A stretch of 64,000 bases of DNA, taken from positions 9,407,648 through 9,471,647 of the forward strand of contig JACDOX010000007.1 in NCBI GenBank assembly GCA_014549065.1. The letters are read 5' to 3'. A model generated the notes under the pieces. It searched no databases. It saw only the letters and a list, made by a program, of their open reading frames with translations, and had not been told where the DNA came from. Position numbers and translations under genes: made by a program. Positions 12,601-24,600 of this stretch are shown piece after piece (the first letter of the stretch is position 1; every line of letters begins with the position of its first letter). The stretch is from Cardinalis cardinalis. Its lineage: Eukaryota; Chordata; Aves; Passeriformes; Cardinalidae.

Positions 12601-15600
12601 GCTTTCACAGGCTTTCACAAACAACAAGGTGTCACAGTTATGAGATAATAGGTGTAACAGCTGTTACAGAGAAACTACAATTTCTGCTGCACTGCAGAGT
12701 TGGAAAGAAGTTGGAAAATATTGCCTCCAGTAAGGGAAGAATGTCAAGAAGGTTGATTTTATGTATTTTAAAAGCAAGCTGAAACAGNCAGTAGGTGATT
12801 TAATTCTTACTTTATTTTGCTAAAANTTTTTCTGCAAAAAGGAAAGGAAGNNCATATTTGAGAAATATGCTTTACAGTTTTGTAAACTGATGGGGTCTGG
12901 GTGAGCAAAGTAAATCTCTGCCTAACAGCCCTCCTGTACAACTCACTTTGAGGCATCCCCTGTGGAGAAGTGTAAAAGAAAAACCAGTGCTTGCTCACAG
13001 GGAGGGTGGGAATAGCCTAACAGCAAAGGCAGTCAATACTGGTGCTGCAGTTGTGGGGTAAGGGGACAAAGAGAGAAGCGCAGTGTTGAAGCTGTGTGCT
13101 TACTGTGCTTTTGAAGTCCTTGAAGTGCCACAACCCTGTGTAGCAATTNGAAGGTTAGTTTAACAAAGCCATCTGTCTTACACTAGCTTTCTGTGCAATG
13201 GCAACACTGATAGCAGGTATCACTTACCAGCCTGTTCCATCAGCTTTTCCACATTTGTAGGTAAGAACATCACTAAAACCATCTTCAGATAACTTTTCAA
13301 GGATGTCCCCAGGATCTGCTTCCTCAGACCAGCTAACCATCAGCTCCAGGCCCTCTGCAGGTGGATTTNCATTCTGATTTCTGTTGCCAGTGTACAAATC
13401 CATCCGGCTCTTTTATGATGATCTGCTCCTCCTCAGCACTGCAATACCTCCAGGCTTTGTGAGTACACACAAATCTAGTTTCCTGTATTCAGTTCAGGAT
13501 CATTGCAAACAAAATTCCAAAAATGCCTGAGCTCTTCCAGAGAAATCTGACAGCCTAGCTGGGACCANCTGATGACAGGCTGAGGCGTGTTTTGTTTGTG
13601 TTGTCAAAGCTGCTTTCTTCCCTAAGACATTGCACCAACCTCTTATAGTCCTGTCTGGCCCTTCAAAAATGTAAGTGAATATCCTGATCTGTAAAAACCA
13701 AGCTTGTCCTTGAGCTATGAGAGCATTTAGATGGGTGCCTGTGCCACTGGGCTTGTAGAAAGAGGGATAAANCAGTCTCATCTGAGCTTTCTCTTGCTCA
13801 TGACCCTTTCCAGCCTGGCATATAAAGTATCTCTGAGCTTCTTGGCATATGTTTTCTTTAATATCTGTGTTCTTGTTGCAGGAAATGAAAGGAAAAATCC
13901 AGTGCTCCTGTGTTTGAAGCACTGCTGTGGCTGTGGAGGCAGCAGCTGCTCGAGAATGTGTCAGTGAGTGCTGCTTTTCCTCCTCTACACCCAGCACTTC
14001 ATGGAGCTTTTTAGCCATGAAGGCAGAGTTGTGAGGAGCCTCTAGTGGATTGCAACCACTTGGTGGGACAGTTCGACTTTGCATTTGGGAATGCTGCCAA
14101 GGACAGTGTAGGAAAGGTGCTTCTGAAATGGGCAGCATGTGGAGGGATCTGGAACTCCTGTCCATATGAGAAGTTAAGTAAAATGGGAGAGGGGCTGTTC
14201 TCCAGCAATTCTGTCTTTTAGGAAGACATATGGGGGAGGGGAGAAATACTATGAAGAAACGGGGGCAGGGGAAAATTACTTTAAACCTTCAAAAAAATCA
14301 CTTTACAGTGTAAATCCTCAGTTGTTCTCGTTGTGAATTCTTTAGAGATTAAAGCTGTGTAAATTCTGTAGCAGTGGCAGGGAAGCCCCATCTTTCTCAC
14401 GTGCTTGTGAAGTACATCAGTTTCACTTACACATTAAAGACTGAGGCACCCATAACATTCTTAAACTTAATTTTCCAGTATTTTNTTACGGCCTTACTAC
14501 TGAACTGTTAAATTCTTTGCTGCTTATTTTCTTGTGAAAATATATTAAAATAATTAAGTCACTTCATCTCAGAAAAAAGAGCTTAGCTGAGCTCTTGGAT
14601 AGACATCTAAACCAGGAGTTGTTGGCAAGTGGTATGAAATCTGAGGAGGAGTAAAAGGAAAATAAATACTAATACTTACATTAGGGGTGAAGAGGTAAAT
14701 CAGACCTTCAGTGGCTCCTGGTAGAGTGAGTCCTTGAATAAGGAATATAGTCAGGACCAGATAGGGAAATATTGCTGTGACATAAATTGCCTAAAGTAAG
14801 GAGGTCAGAAGACAGTTACTGGCNGCAATTTCAGTCAATCCTATCTAAATTATTGCAACATACAATAATAATAATAATATTAGATCAGACAGCTACAGAT
14901 GAATATGGCGATCTTTCAAATNAACAGGGTGTACTTTTGCAGAGTATATTTGTAACAAAATGGTTCTTAAAACTGTGAGGGAAGGCTGGTAGGGCAGAAG
15001 TGTTTGCAATGGAAAAGGAGAGAAGCATCATTTTAAGCCGCTTTTACTGCTGTTCTCAATTTGTTGGACAGGGAGCATACTGAATGGTGCCAGTGTGGTG
15101 AATGGGGTAAAATGGGGTTTTCCTTGTGGTAAAAACTCAGTGTCTGGAGGGCAAGATTTCAAACTGCAGAATAATCACTTCTCTACCCTTTCCATACCTT
15201 CCCTGTGGTTTCAATTCCTCGGATGGTGCAGAGATAGACAATTGCCCAGCAAGCTGCTAAGCACAAAATGAGCCACCACTGGAATGTGCCACTCTCAGCA
15301 ATATCAGGTGTTATGTTCAAAGTTTTCCTGTACCAGAAATAATTTACTGCAGTGCTTTCATAACATTCTTCATTAAACCCTGAAAAAAAAAAAGTGGCAA
15401 GTGTTAGAATAAATTGTGGGCTGCAAAATCTAGTACAGAGATGGACTTTCTGCACTCTCTGTAATGTGCAGCAAGACAAACTCTCNCAGCAGGCTAAGAC
15501 AGAGACTTATGTGAGTCCTTCACCAGAACATCATCAGCATTTTACACAGGGGGTAACTTCCTGATTAGAAGCAGTGTTGTACTCAGTGCAAGGTAAAATC

Positions 15601-18600
15601 TAAACTAATTGTAGTGAAAACAATGAAATTTTTTAGCTGTATAGCTACAAACTGGTGAAGCCATAACAGACTTCAGGCACCTGAGGATACATCTAAGTCC
15701 AGGCTCCNCTGGCTATGTCATGGCCCTGTGGTGGAGAAAGACCCAGGCATTGATCTCTTTGGTTTGAGTTTCCAGGACTTCTGTGAACAGAAACTTCAGG
15801 CATCTGCATGCAGAGGAGTGGACATTCCCCAGACAGGGGGNAATGCCTAAGAAAAGGGAACAGGGAGTGTGTACACCGCAACCTGTGATGTCCATTTGTC
15901 TTCCTACTCTAGAACANTCCTAAGGCTTCCAAANGAAAGTTTAATTCCACTATGTTTTGTCTTTTTTCTTAGCCTTTTACTCAGGTGGTATTTCTTGCTG
16001 TGCCCTGGAACTTGTTCTCTCTCCTGCTCTGAGAAAAAAAGGAAGCTGAAAAATAGTTTTAAAAACCTGAGAGCATGATTCCTTGTCCTGCTTGTGTAGA
16101 CTGTCTCTCTTTAGTCTTAGTAAATGGATAACAGGACTTGTTTTTATTTTGTTTCCCATTTTAAAGTCAAGCAAAAGGACTCATGGACTTTTTGGCTGTT
16201 GTTGTTCCTGTGAGGATGATGAATTTGAGCAAGCCAGCATGACTCTTGTACCTTTTTAACAGGAAATCAAACCAGGACTTGTACACAATTCGGGGCAAAA
16301 TAAAGTGTGGTTTCTTGATTAGCCCAAAGTCTGATGTTTTGCTAGCAGTGCTCATGGAGGTGTACTTACCTGTTCTGTTTTCATTTAGAGGACAAACACT
16401 CCAAGGAAGAGGTTCTTGGAAGGAGTTTATGAAATACCACATCACCCAAGTTAAAACAGTGTTGTAGTATAAGCTCACCAGAACCGACACCATCCATGAA
16501 CCAACTCCTACAGAAAGCACAAGATCTCACTTCAGAAAAGTTTAGGAAAAAGTAACCAGTCAGTCACAGCACTAGCTGTTAGAAGCTCTCATTTCCTAGT
16601 TTTTCAAGATTTTCTCCTCCATCCCCCTGATCCCACCCTGAGATTTTCCTATGAAAGATGGGCATTTTGTGTTCTCAGTAGCCAAACACTGGTGCACAAT
16701 CCCCCAGATCACCAGCCCTGCTCCAGGAATGCTGAGACTCTCTACTTACATAGAAGGTTAGGGTTGAAATCTTTGCTCTAGTATGTAGTCCATTGTTTTC
16801 TGCAATACTGGACAACTGTAATTGCAGAGAGCAAAAGAGGCCAAAGTTCTATAGTGTGTTGTAGCTGCATGAGGCCACTCTTGTCCCAAATCATGTACAG
16901 GTGCCCTAAATTGGGCACTATTTTACTCCTGTGATGAGGAGGGAAAAATATCAACACCACAGTTTCTGCTTGCTTGCATTTTTGCAAGAGAGTATGAACA
17001 TGCCTGGTTGTAGGAGATGGGTTTAGCTGGAAGCACCACCTGCCAGCTTGGCATTTCTTTCTTGTTGCCCTCCGGCCTTTAGATTACTCCTCTTTCCCTC
17101 CCCTTCTCCTCCCACACAGCCCCACAGGCAGGGCCATCAGTGCCAAGCCCACTTCAGGCACCTGCTTAAAGCAGGTCATGATGTAGCAGAGCTGGCTGAA
17201 GCATGCAGGAGTTTCCCCTTGCCCTGCAGGGACAAGGGTGTTAAATACCCAGTAGAGTCAATGCCTTAGTCTCCTCCTGGTGGCTATTCTGGATCACTTT
17301 TTGCAGCCTAACAATGTGGACACAGGGCACCAGATGTGTTTTTTCATATATTAAATAAGTAGAGAAGAGCTGGCAGTAGAGGACTGCACATCATTCTGAT
17401 GCACTATGCCATGTGGATTGTCCCTCATGTCCAGCTGTGTTGATAAAGTCCTTTCAGTAACCCCACCCTCTTCTGGAGGGGAGCCTTCCCATGTGCTTTG
17501 GACTCATTAGGAGGTACCAGGACCCTTGTTTTCCTGTCTTTCTGTCCTTCCTTAAGTCTAGCTGTTCATGGACAAAGAAGACTGGGTCCTTGAGGGGCTG
17601 TGAGGGAGGAGCAAGAAGCACTGTGGGCAGGCAGCTCTTGTTGAGCACCAGGGTATTGGTATGGGGCATTGTTGAGGAGCAGAGCCCATGTTCATTATGC
17701 TCCCCACAGCAAAGGTTATTAGGTTTGCATTTTAGGCTCTTCAAATGATCCTAAAATGTGCCTGCAGTAATGCCTGGTGAGAGCAATACACAATTACAGA
17801 ATCACAGAATGGTTTGGGTTGGAAGGGACATTAAAGATCATGTAGTGACTACCCCCTGCCGTGGACAGGGACATTTCAACTAGACCACGTTGCTCAGAAC
17901 CCCATCCAACATGGCCTTGAATGTTTCTAGGGAAACCATCCCTAAATNTCTCACCACCCTCATTACAAAATATTCCTTTTTAATCCTAACACTCATTTCT
18001 TTTTATATCCTAAAACACATCAGGCACAGGTCTGTAGGAAGTGAGTGCTGGGTGGGAGCTGTCTGCAGTTCCGTGAGNTGGGACTGAAGGGATGTACCAA
18101 CGCCTCCAATGTAAGGCGAGATGGTGTTCCAGGCTCCAATGCTGCCTTTCCTCAGGCACTGCCCAAGGGCCAGCTCGAGGTGTAGCAGTGGGATTCCTTC
18201 AAAGAGAAGAGCGATGAAGTATGGTATCAGGAAAGCCCCTGAAAAGACATTTAAGTGTGATTAAGCCACATGATTTTTCTGCATCTCACTGAAATTACTG
18301 GTTTATAATTAATCTGCTTTATGAGCCTAACAAAGTCCTTGTAGGATGTGTGGAGGGAGGGATCATTGCTAGGGACACCTACAAGTGACACCTACAACAT
18401 CTGATGCTGGTAATTTTGGTAGTGAAGATGGAGGAGGAGGGACTGGGATGCTTAGTGCTGCAGGACACTTCCCTCAGGCATTGCTACAGCCCATTATAGG
18501 TAACCTCACTATTTCATCCATTTCCCTTTCTTTTAAGCATCTTCTTTTGTCCTCCTTCTCATAAAGCACAAGGGTTTGCCTGTCCCCTATTCCATCTGTT

Positions 18601-21600
18601 TTCCCTTCAGTGCATTGCCTCATTTCATTTCTTAAGGCTCTCAGGCCTGTGCTCCTCCGTCCTGCTCTGGAAAAACAGGATTATGTGCTGTATACCCCCA
18701 AGAGACCAGGTTATTTTATTGCATGAAGCTCTGCTCAGACCACAGAGCCTCTAGGTAATGAAAAACTGAAAGCAAGGCTGAGTTGTTCTCTGAGACATGT
18801 GAGCCATGAAACTTCATTTCTTCNCAGTTTGTGTCCTTTACATTTTTCTGTTTTCCTCACAACATCTCCCTTGGGCCAGAAGCAGTGTGTCCTGTTGGTT
18901 GCCTGTGGGAAGGGACCAGTCCTACCAACAGCCNGGCTGATTCCTGGTAAACTGTGTGCAATGCCTCCCTTGCCCCACCTTTCCCCAGAAGGGACACACA
19001 TTTGGGTCTCCCTTCTTTTGCATAGATGCTGATTTTCATGAGACCAGAAGTTTCATCAGTATGTTTGTACCACCTGCCCAAATGTCCAGTTAAATTGAAA
19101 TGGTGGAAAAGATTGAAGTTTATTGTCATGACCAACATTGAAGTTTATTGCCATGACCAACAACCACTGTGACCACAAAATCTCTTTTCTCCAGGGAGAC
19201 AAAGACAGAAATCCTGTTTCANTCACCTCCTCATCCTCCTACAAATGTGAACAGATTCTCTGTTCCTCATAGCTTTGTCAATAAGCTTGTGCCTTGTTCT
19301 GTAATTTCTGATTTGCCTCCAGACTTCATATCTNGGTCTGCTCAGCTCTGCTCTTCCAGCTCAGGAAACTTTCTTTATGCTCCATCTTCAGCCCTGAGAG
19401 AGAGGTGGGGGAATGCACAAGGATTTCTGGTCTCCACCTGGAATGGCGCCTGGGTTCTGCAATCACTGGCTATTTAGAAAGGCTGGGCAGATAAAATCTA
19501 ATCTCTTGAGTTAGTGTTGTATTGCAATAACTTCGCTACCTCTTGTTATGTGCTGTAATAAATCCATACAGCACCCAGAGAAGGTGTGTTGTTGGATGGT
19601 TTAGCCTTTCATCAAGTTATGCGTAGAAACAAAAATCACAAAGCTCTTCTCAGCAAAGAACTGTTCATAAACTGCCAAACTTGGAAATAAATGTCTCACC
19701 TTAAGATCTCTATTCTTGAAATGCTTTTAACTGGGAAGCAGATTTGAAAAACAAATCTCACAGTTAATTCCCAGTATGTTAAATCCTCAGTTTGAGGTCC
19801 CTTCAAGAAGAACCCAGTAACCTCTTGCCATGCTCAGTCCTGTGGTGTGTTTCAAACCTGCTGCAGTATTCCTCTCCACAGCACATCTGAGGGTGCCAGC
19901 CCAGCCCTTCTGACAGTCTGATGCCTTGGACTGTCTCCTGAGAAGAGCAAAATATTGAGGCAAGTGACCAGAGCACTGCAGTATGGAGTGCTCTACTACT
20001 TCATCCATCTGTCTGGCTCTCCACCAGCTCTGGGCAGCAGCTGCATTCCATGCTGCAATCCCTGCTGNGCCTCACCAGCAGAGCACTCCATAAGAGACCA
20101 GCCTATCTCCCATATCATATCTCCTGGAAAATAACTGGGTAATAATTAGTGCAAACTGTTATCTCTCTCCCCTTTTCTGTTTGCTAGTTGAACCACTGGC
20201 AGCAGAGCGTGTTTAGACATTCTGCTGATAAAAGCATGTTTACTTTGTGCTGGCTTGTGTGTATCTTCAGGCATATTTACAGCATGGCAAAACATAATGT
20301 CGCACTTGGAAAAAAATACTGGTTTTCCATGAGAATTATATAAAATAATCTTCTATCTGCAAATATGAAAATATGGCAAAGGAATGGGTTAACAAGAAAT
20401 AGTGTATGAATCTAATCTTTCTCAAACCTAATTCAAGTAACTGGCTTGNTGTGTAAAGTAAGTGTTTAGTTATTCATTCCTTTGCATTACAATATTTTTA
20501 GTCAAAAAGAAAAGAGAAAAAGACCAGACAGTCTGCTGAAGCACTTGAAGCTTACTCTTCCACAATAAAATCCCCCACCTATAGGAAAACATGGAGAAAC
20601 ATTATCAGTAAGCTATCAGATACAGAATAGTGAGTAGGAACCCTCTAGCACTCTGTAGTTGAGGACTCTGATTAATCGATAGAGGATGTGCCAGAAGGCA
20701 AAAGTAAGTATTTTTAAAAATGCCATGAGAAATCTAACTGTGGAGAAAGCAAGCAGAAAATCCAAGAAACAAAGAACCTAAGACACAGCAGGTCCCACAA
20801 ACCAGAGCATTCAAACATAAGCACAGCAAAAGCTCAGCAGAACCTATGTGATGTTAAGCCCAGGCAGAGCAGAACTCTGTAGATTTGGCTTCCATAGAGG
20901 ATGGGAAAAGGAAACTGTAGCAGAAAAATCATAAAGCACAAGCAACAAATTATCTTGTATCTGTATATTCTACCTAAAAAAAAAAAAAAAAAAAAGTTTA
21001 GGGTTTTTTTTCCTCTGAAAAAGTGGAAAAGGAAAATTATAGTGGTGAAGCATTTTTAAATATTTTAAAAGCCTGGAGAAATGCCCATAAAAAAAAGTGT
21101 TGCCAAAGCATGATTTAGTTGCATTCACTTAGGAAAATTTTAGTTTACAACATTCCTTCTGTCAGAAAGACACTGAAGATTCATAAAGCATCGATCCTGC
21201 AAGTAAAAACATGTGGTACTAAAAGAAGGTCGAGGGAAAAAAAAAACCCAAAACTCTTCAGAACTTGCAAGGGTCAAAAGTTATTTTGGAAGGAATCCTG
21301 CACAAGGATATCACAAAGCCATGGAATAATCCCNGTACACATGAGAAGGCACAGAAGGCTACAGAAGCTTTTTCAAATCGGGCTATCAAAATCTCTAACT
21401 ACTGCACTACTGGTAAGCTGGTGTCATTTACAAGAGTCCCAAGTGTGGAGGTGCACCAGTGTNTAACAAGATTGCTGAAGAACCGTTGGAGTGGGGACAG
21501 CTCCACAGCCACAGCAGTAGGAAAGGAAGGAGCAGGTGCACTCAGATACACAGAGGGCTTTTAAAACTTGACCTCTCGATTGTGGTGCATGGGCAAGTCA

Positions 21601-24600
21601 GGTCAGGACAGCAACTGCCTGACCATAACCAGCAAAATGACACTTGAAGGGCACAACCTTTGTTGTATCACCTGCACGTGACAGTCTGGGGGGAAAGTGC
21701 ATGACTCCCCAGGCAAGGCAGCCTGGGGAGAGCTGCCAGTGCTCCACGGGACAGAGAGACCAGGAGGATCCGGAAGGAGCGCAGTCTTAGACTTGGCTCT
21801 CAGAGGCCAGCAAAGCAGAGTGAAACAATCAAATTGGGTTTGTCACTTGGAAAGAGAGACCAACAGACTGGGCTAGTGGAAATGTAGAGCAGTTTGAAGT
21901 ATCAGCTGGGCAACCTNCTAATCTATGTGTACTAAGACCTGCAGAAATCAATATGCCTCAGTGAGAAGCAGAGAAAAAGACCCAGTAGGTTTACTTGATA
22001 TTGGAATACTAAGACTTCCTAAATGGTNGAGAAAAACTTATCAAAAATCAGGAAGGACTGATCCATTATTCAGTCTTGCATCTTACAGTCTTGCATTATT
22101 CAGTCTGTGAATCAGCTAGCAGAAGAAAAGCAAGTGACTTGAAATGATGATTCAATGACACAACAGCATTTGAAGTACCAGAACATGAATAATACTTTTC
22201 CTTCAGACAGAGATTTGGGAGTAGAAAAAAGAATTATAATAAAGACTGAAATGACCTGGAAAGTGGTAAAACAGTAGTTTTGAAGGAAATGCTTCTGTAG
22301 AATCTGAAAAATTCAGAAAGCACATCTCAATGTGATAAAATGCAGCAAGCATTTGGAGATCCACTTCATTGGTTCTGTTGGTACATAGGAAGAATGGGGA
22401 TGGGTGCACTTTTCCAAAAGACTAAGAACTTAATGGCTGAGATATTTTATGCAATAGGTGGGAGCTGCTTGTTCAGATACAGAGAAGAGGGTAGTAGCTA
22501 TTTAAAGGGGATTTTCAGGCCTGTCCCATTCTCTCCATGGCAGTTCAGGGGCTAAGCAGTGTGGTGTAGTCAACACAGCAAGGAATTACATTGAGACATC
22601 AGATGGGAAAAAAAGCAACTTAATCACACCCAGCCCTCTCTCTAGAAAATAGCACTCCATGACCTCTTTTATGCCTTCTCACATGCCTCAATCCAGATGA
22701 AAAGTATGAGATACTCTAAGCATTGTATTTGTGCAGCACACTTGTGATGGCACTGATAGTGCCTTGCAGGCCACATTACACACCTTACTGACTGAAACTT
22801 GGCAGGGTTGAATTTCCCACATAAATGACTATATCTCCTTGAGAGACAGGGAGGGAGCCAAGACCATGTCCAGAAAACCAAAGGGACAATGGCTATTTCA
22901 AATGAAGATGGGTAACACTCACAGATAACTCATAAAATAAGCTTGGCGAGCTCCCCTGTGAAATGTGAAGGATGCAAGCAGGCAGCTTTCAAATTCAGGC
23001 ATGCACCAACCTGAGATATAAAGGGCAATCAAATATAATAAATTATGAAGGGATTGACTCCACATGTCACAGCTTTTCACCAAGGGTTTAGGCAGGATAT
23101 GGCAATAAACCAGAAAATGCAGTTTGTTACTAGCTGTAACCCAATTTTTCTGTCAGACAGTGAATAGTTCTGCTCTTCCCAACATACTGTGTTTGTTTGG
23201 GCTGGTTTTGGGTTTTGCTTTTTTTTTTTTTTTCTCCCCAGTATTTTTAGTTATACAATTTGTTCCTCTTAGGTTTTGTTTTCCTTTTGAGGACACAGTG
23301 AACCAGGCATTTAACAGCACGTGGTAGTTCAAATTTGAGCAAAAGGTCAAGTAGGCCATGGGTTAAGAAAAACTGTAAATGGTTGTCCCAGAAGTAAACA
23401 GTTCTCCCTTTGTAGCATGACTGTAGTGTGTAGCAGCGTGGGGTTTAGATGGTGGTTGCTGCTACATATAGTAATGTTCATGTGTATTTATTTTCCTAGA
23501 AAGAAACTGTATTTTATATTACAGATATTTTTCAGTAATTTTGTAGGCTCAGGCAATATACGCATTTTTAATACCCATGGGTTGAGCAAGCATGTGTAGA
23601 TATGACATATATAAATATATATACACTACCTATAATCCAAAGTAAACCACTGCAGTCAGTTCTAGCTAGAACTGAGTTGGTTTCTTTAAGTGTGCTCAGA
23701 TGGCTCCCTGTGTAAGCATATAGATATATGACTTGTTAGTGTCTCAGTTTTAAGTGACAAACTCTGTACTGGGCTATTTAGAGAATTCTTTTCAATCCCA
23801 GTTGCCTGGGAACGTTTGTGTTTGTCTCTACCAACTGTGGCAAACAACCTTCATACCCATTAGTCATGAAAAGTAAATAGCTAACTTAACTCAGGCAATA
23901 AACCCAAATAATCAGTAACGGCAGCAGGTGATAAATGTCAGCAGAACTGATATTATATTAGATCTGAGTTACTGAGTAACACTAATGTGCAATGAATCAG
24001 GGCCAGAGGTCTGGTGGGAACAGCTGACACGAGACAAACGTACAGGCACTTGTTTTCATCTCTTGTTTTTGAAAAGATGCAGAAACAATGATATCACCTG
24101 AACCAGCTGTAAAACTACCCCAGAAACCATCCAGCCTTCAAGCATGTCTATGCCATATCCATACCTGGCTTCTCCATGCTTGTGATTATGGCTGCATGCA
24201 GAAAGCCACGGCACCTCTCAGGGCTCCCAGCTAAACACAGTGCTGCTGGTCTCTCCCATGTTCACATCTTCACATGCACACATGCAGGATTTCTGCTCCA
24301 GTACCCCTGAAAATCTGTTGGGCTCTTGCACCTGAGTTGTTTGCTTTCAAAAATGCAAACCCAAACCACCTCACTGCTTTAAATTAACAGAAGAAAAATG
24401 CAGCTACCTTACACACAGATGTAAATGCAAGAGCTCTGTCTTCTCAGTGATCATTATAACTCACTCAACTTTTCCAATGCCAGCTTTCTATGATAAATTA
24501 TTCCCAAACCTCACAGCATTCTGACAGGGAGCCTATCCTGCTACTGAGCTTTTGGAGCTCTCTGTTGAAGGGGCCAATAATGACCAAACACTGGCTGCCC

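Larger units (their letters stand above)
9859..14679 (-). other. SLC6A18 intron 5
   Basis: A 4.8-kb intron, far longer than its SLC6A19 counterpart (764 bp). It contains a T/G-rich low-complexity run near 11.82-11.89 kb, a 16-bp perfect palindrome at 12653-12668, and the open segment with splice donor near 13.2-13.5 kb. No CR1 copy was recognised in it. Confidence 0.8.

Noticed and set aside
20520..20995. Possible processed pseudogene ending in A20
   Set aside because: No mRNA-like or coding sequence precedes the A run and no target-site duplication was seen.
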